A DNA stretch of 64,000 bases from CAZPRY01 sp964589175 (GCA_964589175.1 CAZPRY010000009.1:44690-108689); one strand, 5' to 3'. Positions 1-9,749 are shown, counted from the stretch's first letter. Made by a program: numbers and translations. The notes: a model not told the origin generated them from the sequence alone.

Positions 1-166
1 TCAGGTTGCCGGTGCAGGCGTGAAAGATCATCTCCATTTTCACATCGTTCCGCGCTGGAACGGCGATACGAATTTCATGCCCGTAACCGGTCATACCAAG
101 GTGCTTAGCGAGGGATTACAGGAAACCTGGCAGGAACTGAAGAAATTTTTTGAAACTGAATTATAA
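1..166 (+). CDS. HIT-family protein, C-terminal fragment
   Basis: The window opens inside this gene; only the last 54 codons are present, ending at TAA 164-166. The fragment carries the histidine-triad signature HLHFH preceded by GAGVKDH and followed by an IVPRW stretch. This is the pattern of HIT nucleotide hydrolases and Ap4A phosphorylase-like proteins, in which the middle histidine attacks the alpha-phosphate of a dinucleoside polyphosphate or adenylate. The substrate cannot be set from the fragment. A tRNA gene with its own promoter follows. Confidence 0.85.
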   Translation, partial: QVAGAGVKDHLHFHIVPRWNGDTNFMPVTGHTKVLSEGLQETWQELKKFFETEL

Positions 167-170
167 CTGT

Positions 171-199
171 TTGACTCTCGCTCTTTTATCGCTTAAATT
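171..199 (+). promoter_or_regulatory. Promoter of tRNA-Asn
   Basis: TTGACT at 171-176, a 17-bp spacer and TAAATT at 194-199 form a sigma70-type promoter 23 bp before the tRNA. The -10 box and following bases (TAAATTAGCC) recur at 31730-31739, before the tRNA-Leu gene. Confidence 0.6.
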
Positions 200-222
200 A
201 GCCTCGCTTTTTTGAATAGGAT

Positions 223-294
223 TCCGGGGTGGCTCAATGGTAGAGCGGGTGGCTGTTAACCACTAGGTTGGGGGTTCGAGTCCCTCCCCCGGAG
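223..294 (+). tRNA. tRNA-Asn (GTT)
   Basis: The cloverleaf can be folded by eye. The acceptor stem pairs TCCGGGG (223-229) with CCCCGGA (287-293), with G294 as discriminator. The D arm contains GGCTCAATGGTAGAGC, the anticodon loop CTGTTAA carries GTT at 255-257, and the T arm has loop TTCGAGT at 275-281. CCA is not fully encoded. Confidence 0.95.
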
Positions 295-337
295 CAAAAA
301 AGAAAACTAAATTATGGTAGATATCTTACGGTATCCC

Positions 338-690
338 TCATAAGGATTTATCCCTCACTCCCCGAATCTGATAATTCTTCCGTAAATAATTACGTCCCCA
401 GAATATATTGTCCGGATATTGGTCGAACAATTTCTTGGTCATTTCCCGTAACTCTCTGCACGAGCGCCCTCGAATGGGCATAACGGGCTGGTCAATCACC
501 GAAAATAATTCAACAATTTTATTCCCTCTGATAATCTCATCGAATCGGGATGATATTTTTTGGAACGGGTTGTGCGTCGGTTTTGATTAACTTAATAATC
601 TTCAAAAGTCCTTTGGTACATTTTATTCCCCCTTTTTCTCCGTTGATTAATCCGAAGAAATATGGATCGATCCATGGCGTTCAGAAGAGG
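338..690 (-). pseudogene. Decayed coding remnant, unrecognised
   Basis: No intact gene lies between the tRNA and the hydrolase at 835. On the minus strand a protein-like reading can be followed in two frames. One frame (about 690 down to 545) reads through IDPYFFGLINGEKGG. A second (about 587 down to 338) contains the segments MPIRGRSCRELREMTKKLFD and NIFWGRNYLR and stops at TGA 340-338. There is no start codon in a sensible place and the frame changes in the middle, so this is probably a degraded gene. I do not recognise the family. The stretch is AT-rich compared with the genes that follow. Confidence 0.3.
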
Positions 691-834
691 TTTCACGAAG
701 AGTTCTTGGATTTTCAACTCTCTCTATTTAAGTTGTCAATGATTTAATAATTTGAAAAAGATGACCGACAAAATATCCATCCTGACTACTTGCATTCTAT
801 CCTGCTCTCTGAGTACTTATTTAGACAAATTGTA

Positions 835-2160
835 ATGAGATCGGCTATGAAGTTTATGTCGTCAAGACGCTCACTTTTAAAACTGCTTCTCAGCTCTCCG
901 CTGCTACTAGCAAACCCGTTCACTAAAACCAGACAAATAACAGCACAAACATTAGGGTCCAATCCTGACCGATGTCAATATTTTGATAAAAACACCCGCC
1001 TGACCATTGCCATGTGGGACTTTTCCTGGTTAAAAGCCAATCACCCGGACGGTGCTTACGAGGACCTTGAAAAACGGGTCAGAGAAGCGCATGAACGAGG
1101 CTATAACACGTTGCGGATTGATTGCTTCGCCTCCCATATTTTGCAGGGAGAAGTGACTTTTAGTAAGAACTATAATCCATCCACCGATTTACCCAGATGG
1201 GGACAAACGTCAGTTGATCATAAATGCAACGTCCTGAAACGCTTATCGCAATTAGCTGAATATTGCCGTAAATACGACCTATGGCTCGGTCTGGATGCCT
1301 GGGATAAACAACATATGATCGGGCATGATGAGATCATCGAATCGAATAATGAGGAAAAAACCTTCCGAAAAATTGCTGAGATTTGGGTCGAAGCATTGAA
1401 GTTAATGAGAGATGCCGGGATTCTGGAACGCGCTGTCTGGATCGCCCCGCTGAACGAAGTCCCTCACTATGGTGTGAGCAAATTACGTTCTATAATCAAT
1501 ATAAGAAAAAAAATAAGTGAAAGCGGTCAGTCAAATCCGGATCTGGAACGATCCATGGACGAAATTTATAAAAATGTTAATCACTGGATGGGAGAAGCCA
1601 TCAAAGATGAAGTTAAAAATGATAATATTCCGCTTTCCTATTCGTCCCTGGGAATGGAAAATTTCGCAAGCCGGGTGACCGACATCTATGATGTTATTGA
1701 CGTCCATTTTTTACCCATGATCATCATGGATGAGATGGACAAAAAAGCCTTTGAAAAGACCGGCCGGGGTGCATCGACATTTTCAGATTTTGAGGCCTTA
1801 TTGAAATATGACTTAGCTGAGTATTCCAAAATATGGAATTCTGTATGCAAAAAGAATTATGCCAAAATGCTTAACGAGGTTCGGGATTATCATCAAAAGG
1901 CGCTCGATAATTTGTCGCTACCATCCGGGAAAAAGCTTACCGCAGTCATTACGGAATCCTTCGGGCCTTGTTTTTGGCCTGACCATCCTTCGGTCAGCTG
2001 GGAATGGTACAAACGATATAACGCCGATGCCTTACGAATCGTGGCTTCGATGCCATTTGCAGGATCGTCTCTATCCAACTATGCCGAACCGATTTTTTCG
2101 CTTTGGGAAGACGAAGATTGGCACTATGCGGCCAATACATACTTTTTAAACGCCTGTTAA
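835..2160 (+). CDS. Tat-exported cellulase-like glycoside hydrolase
   Basis: A (beta/alpha)8 hydrolase of the clan GH-A type, probably the sugar-binding cellulase-like group (PF12876). The residues to expect are visible. A general acid/base glutamate follows Asn in APLNEVPH near residue 205, and a candidate nucleophile glutamate lies in AVITESFGP near residue 385. The ATG at 835 is preferred to an in-frame TTG at 790 because it gives a signal peptide with the twin-arginine motif SRRSLLK followed by a leucine-rich core, so export by Tat is likely. No clear ribosome-binding site is visible; ATGs at 847 and 856 are alternatives. The TonB-dependent receptor starts 30 bp downstream, which suggests a shared role in glycan use. 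The substrate is unknown. Confidence 0.75.
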   Translation: MRSAMKFMSSRRSLLKLLLSSPLLLANPFTKTRQITAQTLGSNPDRCQYFDKNTRLTIAMWDFSWLKANHPDGAYEDLEKRVREAHERGYNTLRIDCFASHILQGEVTFSKNYNPSTDLPRWGQTSVDHKCNVLKRLSQLAEYCRKYDLWLGLDAWDKQHMIGHDEIIESNNEEKTFRKIAEIWVEALKLMRDAGILERAVWIAPLNEVPHYGVSKLRSIINIRKKISESGQSNPDLERSMDEIYKNVNHWMGEAIKDEVKNDNIPLSYSSLGMENFASRVTDIYDVIDVHFLPMIIMDEMDKKAFEKTGRGASTFSDFEALLKYDLAEYSKIWNSVCKKNYAKMLNEVRDYHQKALDNLSLPSGKKLTAVITESFGPCFWPDHPSVSWEWYKRYNADALRIVASMPFAGSSLSNYAEPIFSLWEDEDWHYAANTYFLNAC

Positions 2161-2190
2161 GGGACTAAGTATTCTTGGAGGAATGAATAA

Positions 2191-5100
2191 ATGAGTAAAA
2201 TATGCAAATGTATATTTCATTTCCTGATTCTGATTCTGGCGATGTGGTTCATTCTACCCGTACCTTTAATCTATGGCGCTACAACCGGAAAAATAGATGG
2301 TCGCGTTACCGACAGCCAAACAGGCGACGGTATTCCGGGTGTTAATGTCGTCATTCCGGGCACCTATGTCGGTTGCGCTTCCGATGAGGATGGTTTTTAC
2401 GTTATTTTGAATGTCAATCCCGGTAGCCATGATTTAAAATTTCAATGCATCGGCTACACGGCGGTCACGATCACGGATGTCGAAGTAACGATCGATCTGA
2501 CCACTACGATCGATGTCGCCATGCAATCCGAAGTTCTCGGACTGCAGGAGGTAGTGGCCGTCGCTCAGCGCCCTGTCGTTAAACAGGATATTTCGAACAG
2601 CCGCCTGGACATCAACGCCGAGTCGATTGAAAATCTGCCTGTTCAGAGTATCAGCAATGTCGTCGGCCTGCAGGCGGGTATCGAGGGCATGACGATTCGC
2701 GGCAGCAGTTCCGACCAGAGCGTATTCCTGGTTGATGGAATTTCTCTGAACGATGAACGCAATAACATCCCCTATACATCCGTGAGTCTGAGTTCTGTCC
2801 GCGAGATCCAGGTTCAAACCGGCGGCTTTAACGCCGAATACGGCAATGCCCGGTCGGGTGTCATCAACGTCGTCACCCGCGAGGGCCAGAATGACCGCTA
2901 TTCCGGCCAGGCCACCTTTCGAATGACACCTCCCGCATACAAACACCGGGGACCTTCCGTATATAGTCCCGATTCGTATTTCACCCGCGCCTACACCGAT
3001 CCGGAAGTCTGCTGGACCGGTACGAACAATGGCACTTGGGATCGCTATGAACAACTGCAGTTTGCCTCTTTCGAAGGTTTCAACAACCTCTCACATATGT
3101 GGCTCACGGATGAAGATCCGACCAACGATCTCTCACCCAGCGCCATTCAGCGGCTGTGGCAGTGGCATCACCGCCGCCAGGGCGACATCAAAAAACCGGA
3201 TTATACGATCGATGCCGGTTTCGGCGGACCGGTGCCTTATCTGAACGAAAAACTCGGTAATCTGCGCTTCTTCGCATCCTACTTCCGCCTGCAGGAGATG
3301 TATATCCTGCCTCTGATCCGGGATAGTTATGATGAAGAAAATTTTCAGTTGAAGCTGACATCGGACATCAACAAACAGATGAAACTCACGCTCACCGGCA
3401 TGTACGGCGGGTTGTTCTCAGTCTGTCCAGACCAATGGGAGATCGCTCCTTCCGGTTCCGTACTGCACAGCGCCGAAGGCATTGCCGACCGGGCCGGTGT
3501 CGACGAAGTGATTTACATGCCTGACTACTATACCCCAACCGACATTTTCCGCAAACAGGTTGCGGCGAAGTTCACCCACATTTTGAGCGAGACGGCTTTT
3601 TACGAAGCCAGCATCAGCTATCTCCACAACCGTTATCACACGTACGCGACCGCAGACCGCGACACCACGGCAAGATACGAAATCTTCAATGGCTTCTACG
3701 TCGATGAAGCCCCGTATGGCTACTATCCGCCCCTCTCCGAAGCCAGTCCCGGCGGACAATTGGCGCTGGGCGGCTGGATGGGTTTCGGCCGGGACAGCAG
3801 CACGGTCGCGACGACTACCATGAAGTTCGATTACACCAACCAGATCGATAAGTTCAATCAATTGAAAACCGGTTTCGAATTTGTTATGACCGATTACGAT
3901 ATTCACTCCTCCCTGTATCATCCCTATTCGATGCAGTGGAACCATCGCCTCGACCGGACTTCCAATCCGTACCGGCTGGGACTTTACATCCAGGATAAGA
4001 TGGAATTCGAATCGCTGGTTGTCAATGGCGGCCTGCGCTTCGATTATTCCAACGCCAACTCCAACTGGTACAGCCTGGCGCCCTACGATACTCTGCTGAC
4101 CAGTCAATACGGCGATGCCATCGAAGAACTGGCCGACCAGGAAGAATCGGAACCGATCTTCGCAGTGAGTCCGCGTCTGGGTATTTCCCATCCCATCACG
4201 GCCGATTCCAAGTTGTATTTCAATTACGGCCATTTCTACTCCCTGCCTTCCTCCGAATACCGTTTTCAGTTGGATCGTTCCGGATTCGGGCAGGTCAAAT
4301 ACCTGGGTAATCCGAGCCTGCCCTATTCCAAAACCGTGGCCTATGAATTGGGCTATGAGCAAAACGTCTTCAATCGCTACCTGCTGAAACTCGCCGCCTA
4401 CTACAAAGACATCGTCGATCAACCCAGTTGGACCACCTATGTCAACGCCGATGAGACCATTGGCCTCAGCCGGGCGGGCACGGATAGTTACGAAGACATT
4501 CGGGGTTTCGAAATCACGCTACGCAAAGATTACGGCAACTGGTTCTACGGCTTTGTCAATTACACTTATATGGTGCAGACGAGCGGGTACTTCGGCGTAC
4601 GCTATTTATATGAGAATCGCAGCGAGCAAATGCTTTACGAAAAAAACAATCCCTACCAGGAGCGGCCGTTACCGCAACCCTTCTTCCGCACGAACTTGAA
4701 TTTTCACGTTCCGCGTGATTTCGGCCTGATCGGCGACTGGAACCTGAACGTTCTGGCCACCTGGAAGGCCGGCGCGACGTCAACCTATAATCCGGCCATG
4801 CTTCCCAATGTAATCGACAACGTGCAATACAAAGATTACGTCAATGTCGATCTGCGGCTCTCCAAACGCTTCAATATCCGAAACACCGGCATGGAATTCT
4901 TCGTCGACATAAACAATGCGCTGAATAGCCGGCATTTCAGCGCCGCCGGATATTTCGATTCCAACGACCGCATCGCTTATATGGAATCACTCCATTTCGA
5001 TTGGGAAGAAGGGATCGAACACGGTGATGACCGGATCGGCGAATATCGCGATTGGGATGTGGAATACGTGCCGATGCAGCAGACGGGAAGTGTCCAATCT

Positions 5101-5310
5101 GTCAGCAATCCCGAAGCGCGTGTGCTCTATTACGATTTATCCAATTCGACCTATTTTCAATTCCGCGACGGTGTCTGGGTTAAACGCAGCAAAGGTTGGG
5201 TCCGGAAAGAAGTGCTCGATACAAAGGCCTACATCGATATGCCTAACCTGACGTATTTTACCTTTCTCAATCCATTCGCGCTTACGTTCGGCCTGAAAAT
5301 TTCGTTCTAA
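2191..5310 (+). CDS. TonB-dependent receptor with carboxypeptidase-regulatory domain
   Basis: Outer-membrane receptor of 1039 residues. A signal peptide (about 1-30) is followed by a CarboxypepD_reg-like domain (about 34-115: KIDGRVTDSQTGDGIPGVNV), a plug domain (about 130-240, with VFLVDGISLND and NAEYGNARSGVINVVT), and a 22-strand-type barrel rich in aromatic and aspartate residues ending in LKISF. The carboxypeptidase-like N-terminus is typical of Bacteroidota/FCB receptors. A strong GGAGGA box at 2177-2182 sets the start. No SusD gene follows; the next gene, 45 bp away, encodes a large secreted protein instead. Imported substrate unknown; the neighbouring hydrolase makes a glycan product plausible. 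Confidence 0.92.
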   Translation: MSKICKCIFHFLILILAMWFILPVPLIYGATTGKIDGRVTDSQTGDGIPGVNVVIPGTYVGCASDEDGFYVILNVNPGSHDLKFQCIGYTAVTITDVEVTIDLTTTIDVAMQSEVLGLQEVVAVAQRPVVKQDISNSRLDINAESIENLPVQSISNVVGLQAGIEGMTIRGSSSDQSVFLVDGISLNDERNNIPYTSVSLSSVREIQVQTGGFNAEYGNARSGVINVVTREGQNDRYSGQATFRMTPPAYKHRGPSVYSPDSYFTRAYTDPEVCWTGTNNGTWDRYEQLQFASFEGFNNLSHMWLTDEDPTNDLSPSAIQRLWQWHHRRQGDIKKPDYTIDAGFGGPVPYLNEKLGNLRFFASYFRLQEMYILPLIRDSYDEENFQLKLTSDINKQMKLTLTGMYGGLFSVCPDQWEIAPSGSVLHSAEGIADRAGVDEVIYMPDYYTPTDIFRKQVAAKFTHILSETAFYEASISYLHNRYHTYATADRDTTARYEIFNGFYVDEAPYGYYPPLSEASPGGQLALGGWMGFGRDSSTVATTTMKFDYTNQIDKFNQLKTGFEFVMTDYDIHSSLYHPYSMQWNHRLDRTSNPYRLGLYIQDKMEFESLVVNGGLRFDYSNANSNWYSLAPYDTLLTSQYGDAIEELADQEESEPIFAVSPRLGISHPITADSKLYFNYGHFYSLPSSEYRFQLDRSGFGQVKYLGNPSLPYSKTVAYELGYEQNVFNRYLLKLAAYYKDIVDQPSWTTYVNADETIGLSRAGTDSYEDIRGFEITLRKDYGNWFYGFVNYTYMVQTSGYFGVRYLYENRSEQMLYEKNNPYQERPLPQPFFRTNLNFHVPRDFGLIGDWNLNVLATWKAGATSTYNPAMLPNVIDNVQYKDYVNVDLRLSKRFNIRNTGMEFFVDINNALNSRHFSAAGYFDSNDRIAYMESLHFDWEEGIEHGDDRIGEYRDWDVEYVPMQQTGSVQSVSNPEARVLYYDLSNSTYFQFRDGVWVKRSKGWVRKEVLDTKAYIDMPNLTYFTFLNPFALTFGLKISF

Positions 5311-5355
5311 GGGAATTCAAATTGCTCGAGAATTGCATATAGCAGAAGGTCAGAT

Positions 5356-7422
5356 ATGAAACATCTTAATCGATTCCGTTGGATATATTCTTTCATCAGC
5401 CTGGTCTTGCTGGTAAATCTATCTCCGGGGCAGGTCGCCCCGGAAATGAAGAAGTGGATCAAGATCGGTTCCCTGCATCACTTCTACTCCGCCCGCGGCG
5501 GGGAATGGGGTTGGAACGATAATACGAACCTTTTTGATGGGTTTCGCTGGCCGGCCAACTATCTTAATCAGGATAATTTCTGTATTATTCGGACCTGGCT
5601 GGTCTGCCGTGATTTCACCGATGAATACGGCGTCAACTGGAACTACAAATCCGCTTTTATGGGCGGTATGGAGCCGGGCTCGTCAGTGCCGATGGTGCAC
5701 CGCATGATCACCAAATTCAGCCCGTCGAAAGTGTACGTGGATAATGAGCTATCTTCCGAGTTCAGTACCGGTATCGACGCAATCGACCCGAACTTGCCCT
5801 GCGATCGAAAAATTGTCAACACCGTCCGGACTCCGATCGGGATATCCATGACGCGTAATATCTACGCCTTCAGTCAAAAATATCACGATAACTATTTCAT
5901 TGTCGAATATATCCTGGAAAACACCGGCAATACCGACGAGGATGATGATATTGAACTACCCAACCAGACCATCAAGGATCTCTACCTGGGATGGTTGGAC
6001 CACTACGCTAACCGGGAGGCTGCCTGGTACGCCAGGAGCCAGCATTCCTGGGGCAAATATCTTTGGGTTGTGAAACGCGGCGATGATTACGATCAGTGGC
6101 TCAGCGGAGATACGCAAGCCGATTCCATGCGCTGCACCTGGGCCTGGCTGGGACAGGTGGACGGATTGGGCTGGGACAACATCGGCGCCCCCTGGACTAC
6201 GGGAAATGGTCGCCTTACTAACGCCCAGCATATTGGCATGATTTATCTGCACGCCGATACCGGGCCGGACGATCCCGCCGACAATCCGAATCTGCCCGTC
6301 ATGGGTTGGACCGGAAACGATACGCACCCCGCCTCGGCTAACAACGGCACTAATATGGGTGGCATGCGTACGCTCTGGGAAATGTTCGCCGGCGTCGCCC
6401 TGCCGTCGAATGGCCAATACGGCGGCTACGACAGCATGGATGACCGCGTTGGACTATACCCCGAAAAACTGACCGACGAAGGCGGAGCCTCCGCAATGGC
6501 CGGCTTCGGACCGTATACCCTGGAGCCCGGCCAGAGTGTACGGATGGTGGTAGCCGAAGGCGTCAATGGCATCAATCGCCAATTATGCGAAAGCATCGGC
6601 CGCAATTGGCTTCTCGGCAGCGCTCCATTCGATCTGCCGGACGGCGGCACCACGAACGATCGCGACGAGTATAAGAATAACTGGGTCTACACCGGTAAGG
6701 ATTCGATCCAGCAAACTTTCAGCCGCGCCCGCAAGGTCTTCGAAGCCGAGCTCGCTATTCCACAACCGCCCCCTCCGCCCAAACAATTTGAAATTTCGTC
6801 CGGCGGCAATCGTATCCGCTTGACCTGGGAAGATCCGGACGGTGGTTACGGGCTTGATTTCGAAGGCTTCAAAATCTACCGCGCCGTCGGTAAACCCGAT
6901 ACGACCTATGAAGAGATTTTTTCCTGCATGATTCCCGATACCGTCCATCTTTTCGACGATACAACTCCCGTTCGGGGATTCTCCTATTATTACTCCATTG
7001 TGAGTTTCAACAACGGTACGAATAACCAGACCGGTCTGAATCCCAAAGGACCCTTGATGAGCAGCCGCTTTTACACGCAGACCACACTGCCCGCCTACCT
7101 GCGCCGCCCGGCGAATGACGATCTGCAGGCTATTCGGATTGTTCCAAATCCCTATCACATCGGCAGCCGGCAAATTCAATACGGAACCGAAGAGGACAAG
7201 GATAAAATCATGTTCCTCAACATTCCCGGTAATTGTAAAATCCGCATTTTCACGGAGCGCGGGGACCTCATTAAATCGATTAATCACATCGACGGCAGCG
7301 GGGATGAAGCCTGGAATTCGGTTACCAAAGGTCGGCAAATCATAGTCAGCGGGATTTATATCGCCCACATCGAAACGCCCGAGGGCCGATCGATTCAAAA
7401 GAAGTTTTTGATTATCCGCTAG
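5356..7422 (+). CDS. Large secreted protein with fibronectin III and C-terminal sorting-like domain
   Basis: A 688-residue protein with a signal peptide (about 1-26, ending LVNLSPGQ). The first 450 residues are rich in Trp, Gly and Asn and match no family I can name. A proline run (QPPPPPKQ) leads into a fibronectin type III-like domain (about 485-575, with IRLTWEDPDGG and FKIYRAVGKPD). The C-terminal 100 residues begin IVPNPY and end with KKFLIIR, the style of the FlgD-like or type IX secretion type-A sorting domains of FCB bacteria. It lies 45 bp after the TonB receptor and probably shares its transcript. Surface exposure is inferred; a role as receptor partner is a guess. Confidence 0.7.
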   Translation: MKHLNRFRWIYSFISLVLLVNLSPGQVAPEMKKWIKIGSLHHFYSARGGEWGWNDNTNLFDGFRWPANYLNQDNFCIIRTWLVCRDFTDEYGVNWNYKSAFMGGMEPGSSVPMVHRMITKFSPSKVYVDNELSSEFSTGIDAIDPNLPCDRKIVNTVRTPIGISMTRNIYAFSQKYHDNYFIVEYILENTGNTDEDDDIELPNQTIKDLYLGWLDHYANREAAWYARSQHSWGKYLWVVKRGDDYDQWLSGDTQADSMRCTWAWLGQVDGLGWDNIGAPWTTGNGRLTNAQHIGMIYLHADTGPDDPADNPNLPVMGWTGNDTHPASANNGTNMGGMRTLWEMFAGVALPSNGQYGGYDSMDDRVGLYPEKLTDEGGASAMAGFGPYTLEPGQSVRMVVAEGVNGINRQLCESIGRNWLLGSAPFDLPDGGTTNDRDEYKNNWVYTGKDSIQQTFSRARKVFEAELAIPQPPPPPKQFEISSGGNRIRLTWEDPDGGYGLDFEGFKIYRAVGKPDTTYEEIFSCMIPDTVHLFDDTTPVRGFSYYYSIVSFNNGTNNQTGLNPKGPLMSSRFYTQTTLPAYLRRPANDDLQAIRIVPNPYHIGSRQIQYGTEEDKDKIMFLNIPGNCKIRIFTERGDLIKSINHIDGSGDEAWNSVTKGRQIIVSGIYIAHIETPEGRSIQKKFLIIR

Positions 7423-7579
7423 ATTTCCCGCCATTAACAATTATTTTTCGGAGCATTTCTCTTTTCAGTCGCCTGAAAGGAAGATGCTTCCTTGATTTCC
7501 GGCCGCCTTAAATGCTTGGATATAACTTTACGATTCGCGATATTTTCCCCTGTTTTACATTGCACGTAGAGGATACTTT

Positions 7580-8764
7580 ATGAATCAGGAGACAATCCAG
7601 ACCAAAACCACCGGCAAATTCCAGATGGCGAATGTGCTCATCATCTCCTTCGCGCACATGCTGCACGACATTTTCTCGTCGTTCCTGGCGCCGATCCTGC
7701 CGCTCCTGATCGCAAAATTCGGTATCACCTATACCCAGGCCGGCTTGCTTACCGTCGCCGGAAGAATCCCCTCGCTCTTCAATCCGGTCATCGGCATTAT
7801 CGCGGAAAAAGTACGTATGCGCTATTTACTGATTCTCGCTCCTCTCTTCACGGTTGTGAGCATGAGTCTCCTGGGCCTCGCCCCAAACTATATCGTTCTG
7901 CTGGCCTTGCTCCTGACGATGGGCGCCAGTTCGGCGCTGTTCCATGTCCCGTCACCGGCGATGATCAAACATATTGCCGGCGATCGCACCGGCAAAGGCA
8001 TGAGCTTCTACATGCTCGGCGGCGAACTGGCCCGCACCCTGGCGCCGCTGACGATTCTCGGAGCGGTCTCACTTTGGGGACTGGAAGGCACATACCGGTT
8101 GATTCCGTTCGGCTTTCTCGCCTCGGGAATTCTGTATCTCAAATTCCGCAATATTTCGATTCGCGAGGATTTCAGCCGCCCCACGCGCAGTTCGACTATC
8201 CATCATACTTTCCGGCGTTACATTCCCTTTTTCCTGCTACTGATCGGGTATCATATCTTCGCAACAATGCTCAAGTCCGCGCTGACCACTTACCTGCCGA
8301 CCTATCTCACGGCGAAAGGCAACGGTATTTGGATCGCCGGCATTTCGTTGTCCGTATTACAGCTTTCGGGCGCGGCCGGCACCTTCGTAGCCGGCACCAT
8401 TTCGGATAAGATCGGACGCAAAGCCACGCTGCTCATCAGCGGCATCGCCAGTCCGCTGCTGATGTGGGCTTTCATCCTCTTCGACGGCATTTTCATGTTC
8501 CCGATTCTGCTCCTGCTCGGTTTCTTCACCATCGCCACCGGCCCTGTGATCCTCGCCCTCGTACAGGATTCCGACTCGGAATATCCTTCCTTCATGAATT
8601 CAATTTATATGACGATCAGCTTCGTGATCGGTTCAATCATGGCTCTGGTTATCGGAATCATCGGTGATCATGTCGGACTCGAACTGACTTATAAGATATG
8701 CGCAACGGCCGGGTTCGGCACCATCCCCTTTATCCTCCTTTTGAAAGACAGAAAAAAACGATAA
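7580..8764 (+). CDS. MFS exporter, fosmidomycin-resistance (Fsr) type
   Basis: Inner-membrane carrier of 394 residues with about 12 predicted membrane segments. The first segment motif AHMLHDIFSSFLAPILPLL and the SALFHVPSPAM motif near residue 115 are those of Fsr-like major facilitator proteins. The typical cytoplasmic DKIGRK motif lies in the second half. Family members export fosmidomycin or other small molecules; the natural substrate here cannot be read. It sits 157 bp after the secreted protein and may have its own promoter. Confidence 0.85.
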   Translation: MNQETIQTKTTGKFQMANVLIISFAHMLHDIFSSFLAPILPLLIAKFGITYTQAGLLTVAGRIPSLFNPVIGIIAEKVRMRYLLILAPLFTVVSMSLLGLAPNYIVLLALLLTMGASSALFHVPSPAMIKHIAGDRTGKGMSFYMLGGELARTLAPLTILGAVSLWGLEGTYRLIPFGFLASGILYLKFRNISIREDFSRPTRSSTIHHTFRRYIPFFLLLIGYHIFATMLKSALTTYLPTYLTAKGNGIWIAGISLSVLQLSGAAGTFVAGTISDKIGRKATLLISGIASPLLMWAFILFDGIFMFPILLLLGFFTIATGPVILALVQDSDSEYPSFMNSIYMTISFVIGSIMALVIGIIGDHVGLELTYKICATAGFGTIPFILLLKDRKKR

Positions 8765-8874
8765 GGTAACGCAATCAGCAAGCTGGATAACTGATTGCTA
8801 CTCCCGCTGCAAATCAGAAAAGTCTTGAGCCTTTCTTAAATTTACTGCATCTTATAAGTAAACGGAACGAGCCG

Positions 8875-9606
8875 ATGCGTCACGCCAATGCTTATATTAT
8901 TTCCTTGTCGCTCTGCGCATTTTTTGTCGTGCGCGTTTTCGCCTGCTCGCCTTCGCCTGATTCCCTGCAATTCGCACAGCAACGCGAGCATATGGTCAAA
9001 ACCCAGATCGAATCGCGCGGCGTCCTGGATAAACGCGTTCTGCAGGCCATGCGCAAAGTCGAAAGGCACCGCTTCCTGCCGGCCGAATACCTCGATTATG
9101 CCTATCGCGATCATCCTCTGCCGATCGGCTACGGGCAAACCATCTCGCAGCCCTATATCGTGGCCCTGATGACCGAAGCCCTGAATCTCAAAGCCACGGA
9201 CAAGGTCCTCGAAATCGGCACCGGTTCGGGTTATCAGGCGGCCGTCCTGGCTGAAATCTGCCCCCGGGTCTATTCCATCGAGATCGTCGAAGAACTGGGC
9301 AGGCAGTCGCGCGCCTTGCTCGATACACTCGGTTATAAAAATATTCGGGTGAAAACCGGCGACGGCTACCAGGGCTGGCCGGAATTCGCCCCGTTCGACG
9401 CAATCATCGTGACCTGCTCGCCGACGCATATCCCGCCTGCGCTTGAAGAGCAATTGGCCGAAGAAGGACGCATGGTCATTCCGGTCGATGAGGAATTCTA
9501 CCAGGAACTGGTTCTGCTGGTTAAAGTGCAGGGCGAACTTAAGCGCACGAACATTATCACGGTGCGCTTCGTGCCCATGCTGCGCAAGGATGGAACGACA
9601 TACTAA
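8875..9606 (+). CDS. pcm: Protein-L-isoaspartate O-methyltransferase, exported form
   Basis: SAM-dependent methyltransferase that repairs isoaspartyl residues. Motifs are intact: HRFLP and the substrate-binding LPIGYGQTISQPYIV, SAM motif I VLEIGTGSGYQAA, and DAIIVTCSP. Length (243 residues) is the family core plus an extra N-terminus. That extension reads as a membrane-spanning signal (IISLSLCAFFVVRVFAC) ending in a possible lipobox cysteine, so the enzyme is probably periplasmic or lipid-anchored rather than cytoplasmic. The lipobox is imperfect (VFAC). Confidence 0.88.
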   Translation: MRHANAYIISLSLCAFFVVRVFACSPSPDSLQFAQQREHMVKTQIESRGVLDKRVLQAMRKVERHRFLPAEYLDYAYRDHPLPIGYGQTISQPYIVALMTEALNLKATDKVLEIGTGSGYQAAVLAEICPRVYSIEIVEELGRQSRALLDTLGYKNIRVKTGDGYQGWPEFAPFDAIIVTCSPTHIPPALEEQLAEEGRMVIPVDEEFYQELVLLVKVQGELKRTNIITVRFVPMLRKDGTTY

Positions 9607-9651
9607 TCCTCGTCGCGGTGCTTCCCGCCTGCGGTACCACTAGGGTAATTT

Positions 9652-9749
9652 CCAGCGGGAGATGACACCGTAATGCAAACACTCATGTTTGCATCGCTGC
9701 CCTGTGAGATATCGCCTGGAATCCACAGACATGAAAGTCTGTGCTACGT
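9652..9749 (+). repeat. Two-hairpin dispersed element, copy A
   Basis: This element has a diverged second copy at 11946-12043. It begins CCAGCGGGAGATGA, then has a perfect 8-bp hairpin (TGCAAACA, loop CTCA, TGTTTGCA at 9674-9693), a linker, and a second hairpin (CACAGAC, loop ATGAAA, GTCTGTG), and ends CTACGT. It resembles REP/BIME-type elements in architecture. No transposase is nearby. Confidence 0.6.

Noticed and set aside
3418..4422. 334-codon minus-strand frame inside the TonB receptor gene
   Set aside because: It is a shadow: the plus frame has clear receptor domains, and the minus translation has no family features or start signal.
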